Shown here: in pieces, positions 42,066 through 56,017 of the stretch | Layout: every line of letters begins with the position of its first letter | Numbering within the stretch: the stretch's first letter is position 1 | DNA from: Cristatella mucedo | Taxonomy: Eukaryota > Bryozoa > Phylactolaemata > Cristatellidae | Length of the DNA: 64,000 nucleotides | Assembly (NCBI GenBank): GCA_009760855.2 | Contig: WPIO01000116.1 | Span: forward strand, 863,501-927,500 | Direction: 5' to 3' | Made by a program: the position numbers and the translations under genes | The notes under the pieces: model-generated | The model's database searches: none | Seen by the model: the letters and a program-made list of their open reading frames with translations, nothing else | Told to the model about the DNA's origin: nothing

Positions 42066-45000
42066 TGATCAAATGAAGTTCATGCTCTATTGAAATAAAA
42101 TCAACTCAGTATGATTGGAAGGATGGATGGATTAGAAACATGGTTTCTAATGGAGGGAGCGGCGGAAGCAGTGGTTGCGACTAAGGCAGCTACAACTGCT
42201 GCTGTGTTTGCCACAGCTGCAGTGGCGGTAGCGTCGGCGAGCCATACAGTTGGGGGAGGGGCACCCCCCCCCCGAAGATCGGTCCAGCTTAACGCCGCCA
42301 GGCACCAGTCAATGCGTCATGCTCGCTACTGTGTGCCGCTCGTTCCTGCTAATGAGCACGAAGCCTCAAAGGTCTACTGAGTATAAGTCCATCTCAAGAG
42401 ATCTCGCCCTAATACACACTAATGAAAGCAGGAAATACGAGCAAGGGCAGATTTAAGTGGGATGCCACCCTAAACCCCAAATCATTAACACTAAACCGTA
42501 AAACCCTAAGCCCTATATGGGAAATGTCCTATCCAGGGGGGAATATCGGGGGGGGGGTGACGGGAAATGTCGGGAGGGGGGGCAAATGTCGGGGGGGGGG
42601 GCGGAAATGTCGGGAGGGGGGACGTCAAGGGGGAAATGCCCAGACCCCCAACTGACCTCCTGCCGATCAGATGAGTTGCTCCTTTGGACAGGCAGAAGGT
42701 CCATCATTCAAAACAACAGCGATTCTGGATTTCATAGTGCCCCAACCTCATCTTTTTTTCTGCTTAACATCTCCTCTACAGAAAACACCTAGCTGTGAGC
42801 TGATACATTTCCAAAGCCTATTCCTGTTTTATTCTTTATAGTACATACTGCTAAACACGTTACGATAAAATTTATTAACTAAGAAGACATTCTTATACTG
42901 GAGTGCTATAATCAGCTCGCTTATGTAAATTACACAGCAGTTACAGCTGCCGAACACATAACTTTTAATTTAGCATAGCACGAAGAAGTTCAGCTGATTA
43001 AACAGTGAGATTTATACAGTTGGCAAAAGAGCCACATTATTCTTTATTACCCCCTCAGCATGCTGTGGGCAATACAAAATTGCCTGCTGAAGGACTCGAA
43101 TCGACGACCTTGGATTGCTAAGTGGGAGCACATTACACCTAAGCAATGATCGCACGAAGACAGTCATAAAGGGTATATAAAGAGAAGTCTACCTACATCT
43201 AACTTCTTTGAAGATATCAAAGCTAAAGGCAATACTAGCTCAAAAACTTAAAACAATTATCCAATTTACTGCACCCTAAGATCATCAAAGGACCGCCAAT
43301 CTATCTGTTTAACTTAAATGTACAAGATATACTTAAGTACAGCTATACCTTAAAACGGAAGTGGCTGCTGACTCACTAGCTGGGGCTGACCAATTGGAAG
43401 AGCATCCTTTAAATAAGCTTCTTGAAATGAGAATGACAAAATGCACCTATGTTTGAAATTTAAATGAAATTAAAATTTAATGAAAATTTGAAAGTATACA
43501 CTGTGTATCATAAAAAGAAGTTGCTGCAAATTTGCAAGCCAGTGCTGATCGATTGCAAAATAATTAAAAAATAAAAATATTAGCTGATTTTACAGCCTGA
43601 ACTATAGAGTGGCAGACGAGCCTTGGCGGCTATTGCCACAGCTTGCAACGAGCAATAATGGATTAGACTACGCATAACTTTATTGAATCCTTGGCGATCC
43701 TTGTGATGATCTAGCCGACCGCTTCTCTCGATTCTTCGTTATAAAAATGGACAAGATCATGGAGTCCATCCTTGCGATGGCAGCATCCCTGTTAGAATGC
43801 TGTCCCTTGATTCCTGGCTGCTCCTCAATGTCTACATTTAAGCAGGTCCCTAGTGATCTCGTCCTGAAGTTCGTACCCCAATCAAAGAAGACAACAAGTC
43901 AGTTGGACCCCATTCCAACTGTCCTGCTCCTACGTTGCATTGATCTGCTGCTGCCATGCTAACTAACATCATTAATATGTCATTAGCATCATGTCATGTC
44001 CCAGAACCTTTCAAATGGGCAAACCAAGTGTGATTCAGAAATTGGAAAGGTAAGGATCAAAATCAACTCTGCCAGCATATCTCCTGTTGAATATGCACGA
44101 AATCTAGGTGTCATAATCGAAAGTGACCTTTCTTTAGACGAATACATCAGCTCCACAGTCAAGTCTGCCTACTTTCAGCTAAATAACATCGCTAAAGTTC
44201 GGGTTCGTTTAAATAAAAATACCACGTCCAAGTTGGTCCATGCATTTATGAAACCAGCCTTGACTTCTGTAACACACTGCTAGCTGGCCTACCGGCACTT
44301 GCAATCAGACGCTTACAGCTGGTGCAAAACTGCATCTAGGCTTGTCAGCCGTGAGCGTCGCAGTTGCCACATCACACCACTTCAAAAGCCTGGAACTCCC
44401 TCCCGACTTGCATCACAACATCCCCTGACTTGACCACAATTAAAAAAACTTAAAAACGCACCTATTTAGAACAGCATGTAGAGGGTCCCCGTGGTTCGTC
44501 TTTTATGAGCTTATGCGTACTGACACTGTGCATGCTGCCACTAGCCACACTTGCATGCTGACATTGTGCATGTCACCCCTAACCATGTTTTTCATGTTGT
44601 TTATCAAGCATGATACCGCTCATCATTCCATCATATTTTCTCAGCAGCAATTGTGAAGTGCCTAGAAAGCGATTGAGTTCTCTGTTAGCGCTTGATCAAG
44701 TGTATTATTATTATTATAACTAGATTCCATGAGCTGGGCGATCGCGAAGTGAGAGCACCTTACGGATGGGCTAAAACTCAGCGAATAAAGCACGAGAATA
44801 TGCCTTAAACATGCAAATAATGAGAGGCATCATGGTTAAAAGATTATATTTAATCGAGTTGGTAAAAAATATAGATTTCTGCTAGATGCAGAACTATTAC
44901 AAAGTTTTTTCGAAGGTTACTTATTATTCTGTCTTGAAAGATGTAGCCAAATTAAGAAAGAATTGCAATATGGTCTATTTACAGGGCTCTTTAACAAAGC

Positions 45001-48000
45001 TATGTAATTGGACACGAAGGCTTACTTTCCAAAGCTAAATTAAAGTTCCTTCGATCAATTTTGCACAAGTATAGACTAGTTTCCACTTAAAACTCGAGGT
45101 TTCTACCTGCCACTATGAATGAATGAGCAAATGTAAAGCACCTAGAGAGAGATTAAGTTCTCTGAGGGTGCTTTATCAATAAATTATTATTATTATTATT
45201 ATTAATGAGAATTTATTAAAAAAGATCCAGAACAGAAGATAGCAATTATGCAGAAAATACTTGTGAATTTATTTAGTCACTGTTATTAATTGCAGGTGAG
45301 CCGTGACGGCACAATAGCTAAGGCATTTGCTTTTCACCTCGATTCCGAATTGGCGGGTTCGAGTCTTTCGGTGGGCGACCCGTTATTGCAGCTGCAAACA
45401 GGTGGGAGGATGGTAGCCGTAATGGCACTTCTGTCACTATTCAAAGAGGATGTTAAATCATGTATATTTCTTGTTACTAACAAGTGGCCCCTTTTTGTCT
45501 TCTTATGACCTTTAGCCTGCTTACCTAAGCATGGTTTCTTGCATGTCCTTAAATTACAAATTATGATTATAGCTTCTCTTGCTCCAAGTTGTAAAGCACT
45601 TGGATAACGATTTGATTCCGTCATAGTGCTATAAACATGACTTGAAATTACTATTATCATTATTATTGTTATTAGCAGTCGTAGTATTAATTTCATTTGA
45701 GTGCTTTTGTTTGTATAAATTTTATATGTTATCACTAATAAATTGTCATCATTTCTAACTATATGCAACGTGCATAAAAAGAGACTAGGTTTACTTCGGG
45801 TACTCTAAAAGTGTTTTTTTTATCATTATTGCTAACAACTTCAAATTACGGCCAGAAGAAAAAGCATAGTGTACTGTATGAATAGATGCATAGTTTGTAA
45901 CTGCACATTCGGTGCCCTGCTGCAACTTTTATTCAAGCAGACAGGAACACCGTGGCTGGATGTTAAGAACCGCCTAACATGACTTTCAGCTACTACCAGT
46001 AGGTCATGGCTGCTGAGCTGACTGCAGCGATGATTGTAAACCTTACATGATCTAGTAATTACGAAGACGAAGGATTCCGAAATGACTCTTGGATACCCAA
46101 CCAAAGCAATCGACTAGGACTGGTGTGTTTAAGCACCTCAACACAGGAGGTCTTTTCAGCTGCCCTCTTTTAGCTGGCTAGAGGCCCTTTCTGTAGACAC
46201 TGCCTAGCTACGTGCCGAGCGTGGCATGCCACTGGACAGCACTCTGCACTCTCCTAAAATAGTTATCACCTTAAAACACGTGTGATCACATCACCAATCT
46301 TTCATCGTATATGACCCACCGGTATGTCGAGGTGCCTTCATGGAACTACCAAGTCTGAGTCAGCAGCCTTTAAACTTTGCATTATTCTTTTATAGAAAAG
46401 TCCTATACCTTCACACAAGTAGAAAAAATCGAAGGTTGGCTGATACTGCAATCTCAATGGTAACCCAACAGGAGAGCCGAAAGAATCCTCTAACCTCTCT
46501 CAACCAGCTAAAGGACTGCCTGTTGCAATACTACAATCAACGACCAAGGTCTCTAATTTCGAGCAGATTAGCCATCACTTAAGACCCGGCAGTCTACAGA
46601 TCCTTATTAGTTAAAACGGGAAGGTATCCACGCGGCAAGATGGCGCCTCCTCGACCTTGGATAGTGAATTTGAGCATGCTGTTCCTGCTTCTAGGCACCG
46701 GACAAGACTATGGCCAATCGGAGCGCACTGCTGCTGAGTCTCAGCTGACAGGAGTTCCTGTTCAAGCTGACGGCTGACTTGGGTTAATAATAACGGTGTC
46801 AACATCTCACTCACCTGACGTCACGCCAGGGACTCGCGTCGTGCCGAACATCCTCTCGTACTGAGCAGAGCACAGGGGCACCGAATTGAGAGCCATGAGC
46901 TACAAAGGAAAGCCGAGTGTGCAGGCTCCGGAATGAGAGCCGAGTAGTGGTGACATGGGAGCACTGCTATGACCTAGAGTCAGCCATGTCTCGAGGTAGA
47001 CAATGACTCAGACAGAGTGGCATTTAGACAGCGCGATGCAGCTCGGCCGTCTTTCACTTAAAGACACTGCTATTCACTACCTCAACTGCTCTCCTGACTC
47101 AGCTATGCTTCCCACTTTCTCTCTGTTGCGTGAGACGAAGTCTGTTGGCTACCGAATGCGTACCGAAAGCCGCTTAGGCTGTGAGTGCGCTATACAAAAC
47201 TCTCCTGCATAACACCCACATGGTCTTTATGACTTTGTGGAGTTACAGACGGAGATACATTACATTACATTACTCGACTTTCGTTCGGCTTCTCCCGCGC
47301 TCGGTTTCTGACTGCAGGCTACCAGTTGCCTTCATTTCTGGTTACCAGCGTTTTTGCTTTGTTAGAGACAGTTTTCTTTTGCCACAGGAGCTAGGGGAGG
47401 AGGAGGGTCGGTCGGTGGCTCTTGCCCACACTCAATCACTACCGTGCGAGGACAATATCCGGCACAAAACTCGGAAAATATTTATTCATCTATTTGTATT
47501 CACGATTTTCAGGAGGACCCAGTCAGTCTCACACACAAAATTGGCACCGGCAAATGTATAAACATTGGCACTGACACACACTATCGGCAAGCAATGTTTA
47601 CATTCCTCAACCGAGAGCTGTCCATTCACACAGCCGTGATCTACACAGCAGTTAGACGACATAAGTGCTGTTGACTCTATGCTACTGCAAGCTCAACGGT
47701 ACAGGATAGCTGACCTACCGGCTTGATGTTCTCGTGGTCGATTTCTTCACGGTATTTGAGCAGGGCGTGGACGAGGGTGCCTGCGCGGGCGGCCTGGTTG
47801 GAGGTCGTCTCAACGAGCAAGCCGTCCTGCAATCACGTCATAAAAAAAATCCTAGCTGATTGAACAGCCTCTTTTTGTATAGCGACAGAAGAGCCTTTAT
47901 GGCTATCACCACTACTCACAGTGGCGATAAAGAATCGCCCAACACAGGAATCGAACCCACGACCTCAGGACCGAGGTCGTGAAAGCAACCGCCTTACCTG

Positions 48001-51000
48001 GTGTGCCATCACGGCTCACCTAACAAACATACCGCTAACCAGTCGCGACAGGACTACACACTGGCACGCCTGCCTTAGCCTGCGACCGGCAGGCTAAGGC
48101 GAAGTTCGGTAACACGTCCGCAGAGAGTGCAAATCTCAGCAGCTAGAGGTGCTTGCCTTCGGCGAACGTTACAGCTGTCTCATTACACCAAGTCTTTCTG
48201 ACCAGCTTTGGCTTCCTGTCATGCTGTGCGCTGACCAAGATTCCATCTCTCACGTTTTTAGGTACCTCCTGTCTCCTGCTGAAGCTTCCCTATATGAACA
48301 CTTACTCACCAGGTCTCTCTTGCACCATCGGCTCCTTTTACTCAATTCGTCTGGCTGGGCCTCTAAAACAACCTCATACTTTGGAGACCATGCGGCCAGT
48401 TGTTATCCACCTACAGCCTGCAACTCACAGCCATCTGACCTAACAACAATTCTCTTGACCTGTGGACAGCCCAGCCATTCTCACAGCATTTGCTATTTAT
48501 TGTCTATTATGAACTGTCCTTTATGTACTAGGATGTACAGGAAGTGTACTTTATGTATCAGTGCATTACCTGTGTGGGCTATTATCGTCAATCAGTAGAC
48601 ATTCACCCTGTCCTGCCTGCATATGTCGAATGCTCAGGTGGACATTTGCTTCTTCCAGAGTGCTATGCTATTACTGTAATTTTCAACCATCAATTTGCAC
48701 AAGCCTGTGTGTCTCATCGTGATTAGCCTCATTAATGCCCGGGTAGCATCAGCAGTGAGAGGCAATTCGTCAAATAGATGGCTAGTTACCAAGACTCACC
48801 TGTCCTAATGGAAGCCATCGTGAGTAGCACTACTGAAGGGAATTAGCAGCTAATTTCTCTTACTGAATCTTTTTGTAGCCAAAAACCTGTCACTGTTGGT
48901 TGGCAGCCCGAAGGGAAGACAATTGGCACTCCACGATGTAGTGCCTACGTTGGACATGAGGCATTCAGTGACGAATTGCCTGCTGGAAGCCGGACAAAAG
49001 CTGCCAATGCTCTTCTACGGCTACACAGACGAGGCTGTCCAACCAGCCGATCACCCTTTGTTATTTTTTCGTTTTTACCAAGGCAGCAGGAAAAACAAGA
49101 CGGCCGATAGTTTCACCGAGATACGTTGATAGGCAGACAATTATAGCCAGCACACTCTGGTTTAGGTTGAAGGTAGATTATCCTAATCCACTAACTTGCA
49201 TCTATCGGAAAAATCTCACAGCTGACAAACATAGAGATTATAACTTTAAGTATTTGACAGCTATATATGTTCGTGGCAAGGATTACCCAATGGGTGGAAA
49301 CTAACCTAAAAACTTCCAATTCCGAAGACTCGACAGCTGGTCTATGGAGCCAAAGCAACACTCACCCAAAGGCTGCTCAGAGAACATACTGTATATAGAC
49401 ATAACCACATATACCGCACTGAGGTGAATTAACTACGAGCTAGTAACATGCCGTATTTTTACGATATGTCGCGACCAAATTGAAGTCTAAAATTATGGAC
49501 TAAACTAAACTTAAATAAACTAAATGTATATAAATAAACTAAAATAAACAATTTATGGACATAATTTCTTGCAGTTTTTATTGGAAAATATTATTCCTGA
49601 ATATATAGCTCATTTTGTATTTATAAGTTTGCTTTAATCACTACAGTTAGCACGAAACTCGTAGTCAGTATCACTGCTAGCATCTTCATAGTCTTCTGCA
49701 ACATTGTCAATGTCTGAATCATCACTTTTTTCATAGATTGCATCTTTAGTTCCACCCAGCATGTTTAAAATTCGCAATTGTAGAGTTTATGGTGACCTAA
49801 AGAAAAGTAGCATATAACTAGTTAATCCCATATGAACAAGTTGAGCAGTCTGGATAGGTAGGCAAGGAGTGGTATTTTAATTATTACATTATTTGACTAG
49901 CAATGTATTTCAAAAAATTGGAAAAAGTATAACTTACATTCATACATATTTTGTATAGCACACTAAGAGAACTAAATCTCTATTCAGGGACTTCAGGTAT
50001 GTCAAGGGGCTCAACCCCACGACCTAGGTCAGACCTCGGTCGAGGCAAGCACTTTAATTGCTAGGCCAAACCAGCTCAGCTTCTCTGTTTGAACAGCAGA
50101 AGCAAAAAAATGCATCAAGGACCATTCAATGGCAGGAACAATCAACATCATCTGCATTCAGCCCCGACAGAAAGTGGCCTTTGGCACACAGCTGAGCCGG
50201 AAGGAAATTGGTATGAGAGCTGGCTATGTAGGGAAGTCGCAAGCTGCCAACGGCCGAGAATCCAAGCAAAGACAAGCAGCCCTTACCAGACCATAGTAAT
50301 TGCTGTTGACCATGATGGGAGAACGGCCGTATAAGTAAACGTACTCCTCCCACCAGTCTGTAACCTAGACGGCGAAACCAGCAGCAGTGGTCCCAATTCA
50401 CAGCAGCCAGCCCAGCTCATCAAGTCAGTCAGTCAAAGATGGCTGCCGAAGACCACCCATCGCACACCAAGCTATTGCAGGCGAACCCGGACTCACAGTA
50501 CAAGGGCCCAGCCTGACTGCTGTAGGCAGCCACACTGGTTCACAGAAGGCTGCACAGCAGACTAACCACAAGGCGGGCAGGTGCACGGGAGCAGCAGAGC
50601 CAGTGGCTGACTCACATAGCTGGTGGCCCACCATGATTTAAGGATTAGGTAGAGTTGCAGCTTGATTCCCATTCCGGCAAAGAATTCGTCGGCAAGCTTC
50701 GACATTCGGTTGTAAGCGGCGTCGTCCAGCAGCGGCCGCACGGACTGAAGGTACTACAACCAGGAGCCGAGCTACTGACAGAGCATGCTTGCTACTTGCG
50801 CCTCAAACCTCTACTTGCAACTCGAGTCGGTGCACGAATATCCAGTTCCCAGTTTGATACAAATAAAAGCCACTACAAACGCTCGGCCACCGTAGGCTAT
50901 AGGCCCAAAAGCTTCTCCAGCACCGCCATGCAATAACCACTATTAGCGTTAGGACATTCAAACAGTAACTCCACAGTTTCTGCTGTTGACCTCAATGGGA

Positions 51001-54000
51001 GGCTGGGCTAAGTTCGAAAGCAGCTAGGCACGCCATCCCATCCCAGTAGCGACCGAGGCATCCGTGGCAGCAGGCAGGACACGGTGTGAACGTACACGCT
51101 TTTTCGTGCCAGACAGCGAGGGAACGGGTAGCTTCGGCAGCGAGGCCTGGAAGCTGCAGAGGCGAGGCTTGCCACCTTTGAGAACCTTGAGCGCCGTCTG
51201 AAAAAAAAAGCGAAAACAGCGCAAACTGTCAAGCAGAGCGGTCGACTCTACCAGCAAGAGGCAGACGATAAGGCTGAGCTCATGCAGACGTAATACAGGC
51301 TACTGTCTCGTGTCGGATGGCAAACAGCTTCGATGACAACAGCACCCTTGGTGATTCGGCAGACAGGCCAATGCTGACTGAAATAATCCCCGGCTCTTCA
51401 CTGACCGACCGAGCAACTCCGAATCAACGCGCGAGCCAATAACAAATCTGACTTACGATCGCTATTACCCATCTATTATCTATCGCAGGTAAACGCTGAC
51501 TTCTCCTGCCAGAAATCGACGGCAAAGAGTGCGAGCAGGCGGCGGCGGGCCGTAGCCTCCGCGACCCTGCAGGTGGCGCCGAGGGCACGTACCAGCCAGA
51601 CCTTGGTGGACAAGCTGACTTTGCCGTGCTCCTCATACATCCAACCGTGCCAGGACAGTAGCATCTTCAGCTCGAACCGCCACAGCAAGATGACTGCCAG
51701 CCAGGTTATCGTGCCAATCGCAAATGCCACGGCTGTACGCTCGACCGTGGCGAACCTGACAGTCAGGAAAGAAGCAGTTGCAAGTCGGCTGACTCCCAGC
51801 AGAGCTGCACAGCTGAATCCCTTCCAGATAGGCTAGACCCAAGCCACAGGGAGGGGTGGTGCATCGAGCAGGACGGCAGGGCTCCCACACCAGCAGCTGT
51901 GCAATTCAACAACACTAGCTACAGCACAGCCACAGCTAGAGCACTACCAAGTGCCTGCTTCCAGCTGTAGGATGCTCCACCCCCCAGGCAGTGGCTGAGA
52001 TGCAGCTTGGCAGCACAGCCACACTGAAGCAGCACCATACAGCTAGCTGTCAAGCTAAACTGAGCTTGTGGTCTACAGGTCGGAGTGGTGGTGTCAGCTT
52101 TGCAGAACATGAGACAGATAGACCAACATACCGAGAGATGGACAACCAGAAACCGAGTCGTCAACACAGGTCACACAGACCTCAGCAGGTGGTTTTCAAA
52201 TCGGCCCACAAAACAAGAGAGTGCACAGGTGTAGCAGCAGCAGTAGACAAGTCAAACCACAGTAACAAGGAGAGGCAGGAACTTGTGAGATGCTGGACAG
52301 ACATGTTAAAAGCATACAGGTTTTGGCTTCAAAATGCCTCAATCAGAGCTGATCAAAACACAGACGAGCCGCTTGAGTAGTTACCATAATCAGCACTTGG
52401 GCTGGCTCAACTATTCTAAAAGAGAGTGGAACAAGCCCAATGTCCGGCAATGAGTTAATGAGCTAACCACTTCCTGGCCCCAGAAATGCAGACCAGGCCT
52501 AAACCAACAAATTGCTATTGGCCTAAACAGCATCACACATCAGCTTCTACAATCAACAACGTTAAGCAACAATCTAGTTCATTTGGCCCAGTGGTAAGGT
52601 ACTAGCACTGAACCGAACAAATCTTGGCCTCAAACCCCAGAGGTAAATCGGGAAAACAAGGCACTGGCTTGGTTTAAATCTCACTTGTTGGATCTTGTTC
52701 AATCAGCGTCTTGTAGGGGTCAGGTCTCATCAACCAGACCAGCCACCTGTGAAGTCTTTCAAGGGTCTGCCCTAGGTCCCTTGCTGTTCGCCATTTATAT
52801 TCAAAATCTGGGAACCGTGATTCAGGCCCATGTAAGGATACCACTATCATGCTGGCGATGCTCAGCTGTATTTGTCATTTTAGCCATCAGAATCTGCTGC
52901 AGCAAGTGATAAACTGAATACTTGCCTTGCCGATCATCAATCCTGGATTTCGTAAAAATTCTTGAAACTAAACAGCGATAAAACTGAACTGCTGCTCATA
53001 GGACACCATAAGTATGTGGCTGGATTGGAAGGCTTAGCTCTTCTAATAGGTGATGCTGTTGTGCGACCATCACCACGTGCTCGAAATTTAGGTGTCGTCT
53101 TCGACAGCTCTTAAAGTTTTACAAGCTTCATTCAGAAGACTGCTTCTACAGCTGGTCATCACGTCAGATCCCTATCTAAGATTAGGACCTGTCTTCCACA
53201 GTGGCTAGCAAAAAATTTAAGTACGTCCATAGTTGTGTCTCGGCTTGATTATTGTAAGTCCATTTTGGCTGGGCCACCAAAGAAAGCAACTAGGTCACCG
53301 AGCTGGCTTTGAATATGGCTGCAAGGCTAGTCTTCAAGTTATAGAGGTTTGACCACGTATGTCCTTTGCTAAAAGAGCTTGGATGGCAGTCGGTTGATCA
53401 AAGGATACTGAGCAAAGTTCTTATGCTGACCTACAAGGCCTGCCACGGCTTGGCTCCTCGATACCTAGCTGAACTGCTGCACCAATTTCAGCCTCCTCGT
53501 GCCTTCAAGTCCTGTGTGGACAATAAGTGAGCTTCTCCATTCCTCTTCTTAAAGACCATTGGTGACAGAAGCTTTTGCTCTGCAGGTCCTAGACAGTGGA
53601 ACTCACTTCCAAGATTTTTGGGCAAGGACTACTCCTCTCCTGCTGCCGACTATGGCAATTCCTTTCCAGCTGTCATGAGACTTTCACCTTAATGTCTCGT
53701 CAGCCCTACTGACTCTGCTATGCCTCCCACTTTCTCTTTGCTGTGTGAGGTGAAGTGTGTCGGCTACCGAATGCGTACCGAAAGCCGCTTAGGCTCTGAG
53801 TGCGCTATACAAAACTCTCCTGGGTGGAGTTACACAAAGAGATTAATCTTAACATTATATGTACAGGGCCTACATAGTGTTTAAGTTTTCTTATAGATTC
53901 ATACAAATAAGGAATTTTTACTTTTACTTAAGTGCATGGAAAATGGCCGAACCGATGGCTGAGTTGAAACAACTAGCATGATCAATAATAATAATAACCA

Positions 54001-55707
54001 TCATCATCGTAATCGTTTTCTAGGCAATTTGCATTTGCAGAAAAGAAATAATGGTCGAATGGTGAGTGGTAGCATGCTCAATGAAAATAAGTATAACATG
54101 GTTAGAGGTGACATGCATAGAGTCAGCATGAAAATATGATAGCTGTTAAGGCTCTTCTGCCGATATAGAAAATAAGGCTGTTATTTCAGCTAATATTTTT
54201 TCATTTTCGTCTTTGCCTAAACACTGCCAAGCAGTTTCCAGAGCATTGGTCTGCATCTGAGAACTTCCTGATGGCATGCATAGGCAAGCTGGCAATGCGA
54301 AGAAACTGATTGCATTGCCGGATCTGGCAGAGAGGACTTAAAGCAACCAGTAAAAGTGCTGATCCTGAACTCACCATGGGAAAGTGGCAGCAATGTAGTC
54401 AATAAACCCGAAGGACAGATCGACGTCAGCATACAGTTGGAGTCCCATGACAACAGCAACGACCAGCATGAAGGTGGCTGGTGGTGCAGGATGAAGGCTG
54501 TTGACGACATGGTTCTAAGGCAAAAAGTAATCACAGAGTAGTAGCAAAAGTGGCGAACGACACATTTAAAGAGGGCTTAAACTTGGACCCCATGCCCATG
54601 CCGGACTATAATCAGATGCAAATGACGACCTTCTCAGGAATTTTGACCAAGGCAGTGGCTACTAGCTCTGCTGGATGTATTTGATAGCATTGATCATCGA
54701 GCCACTTGAGCACCCATCACCTAGGCCCGTGCATCATCAGCAGTGCACATCAATCATCTGCCGAGCCAGGGGTCGGGCAGTGGTCAGTAGTCCACCCCTT
54801 AAGAGAGGGGGCACTGGCCTGGAAGGCCCCCAATACCTAAGTCGCCGACCACTGTCTTCACGAAGATATCTAGGGTGTTGACCTCTACACGGAATTAATT
54901 GTAAGTAAATGTAATTCCTGGCTTTGTGTTGCACTAAAATGGTTTAGGTAATATTTTAGAGGGAGATTTCAGAGCTCTGATGTCAACGGGTCACAGCCAT
55001 CCCAGAAGCCCCTAAAGCAGTGGTTCTCAACCTTCCTAATACAGCAACCCTTTAATACAGGTCCTCATGTTGTGGCAACCCCCAACCATAAACTTATTGC
55101 ATGCAAAATGCAGAAATGCGTGTTTTCCGATGATCTCAGGCGACCCCTGTGAAAGGGTCGTTCGACCCCCAAAGAATTCGCCACCCACAGGTTGAAAACA
55201 ACTGCTCTGAAGAATGGGATACCCAAGGGATCTGTACTTGGTAGACATTTCCCAATGTATACTCTCCATGTAACCGGTGTAATCATCAAGTGCAATATAA
55301 GTTTCCATTTTATGTACATGACACACGGCTGTTCCCAATCAATTTCATGTACATGACACACGGCTGTTCCCAAGCTATGCCCATTCAGTAAAGGACTGCA
55401 CAAGCTCCATAGTCGAGTCCAGCTCCATAGCATTAGGAACAATTTAGGGATGCATAGATAAGGACATCAATCACATCCAACTTGGTCCATGCATTTGTGA
55501 AATCTTGCCTAAACTTCGGCTACTCTGATGGCACACTAGGTAAGGTGGTTGCTTTCACGACCTCGGTCCCGAGGTCGTGGGTTCGATTCCTGCAGTGGGC
55601 AATTCTTTATCGCCACTGCAAGCAGTGGTGATAGCCGAAAGGGCTCCTCGGTCGCTATACAAAAAGGCTGTTTAATCAGCTAGGATATATATATATATAT
55701 GTATATA

Positions 55708-55750
<43 letters not shown>

Positions 55751-55878
55751 TTTCTCCTCTTTTAGGTCATCCATCGTTTGTAATAGGATGCTAACAGCTC
55801 GTGCAAAGTCGGCTTTCGATTGTGCATGCCATTATTTTTAAGTAGATCACACATCAAGCGCCTAGAGAGAGAGAGAGA

Positions 55879-55949
<71 letters not shown>

Positions 55950-55950
55950 G

Positions 55951-56017
<67 letters not shown>

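Noticed and set aside
43072-43158. Functional tRNA gene
   Set aside because: Box B is good but the acceptor ends do not pair and the 3' side continues as SINE-like sequence.
40565-46815. Direct splice of the CPT1 exon at 46815 to the exon at 40565
   Set aside because: Phase 1 to phase 0 would break the frame and skip about 45 conserved residues.
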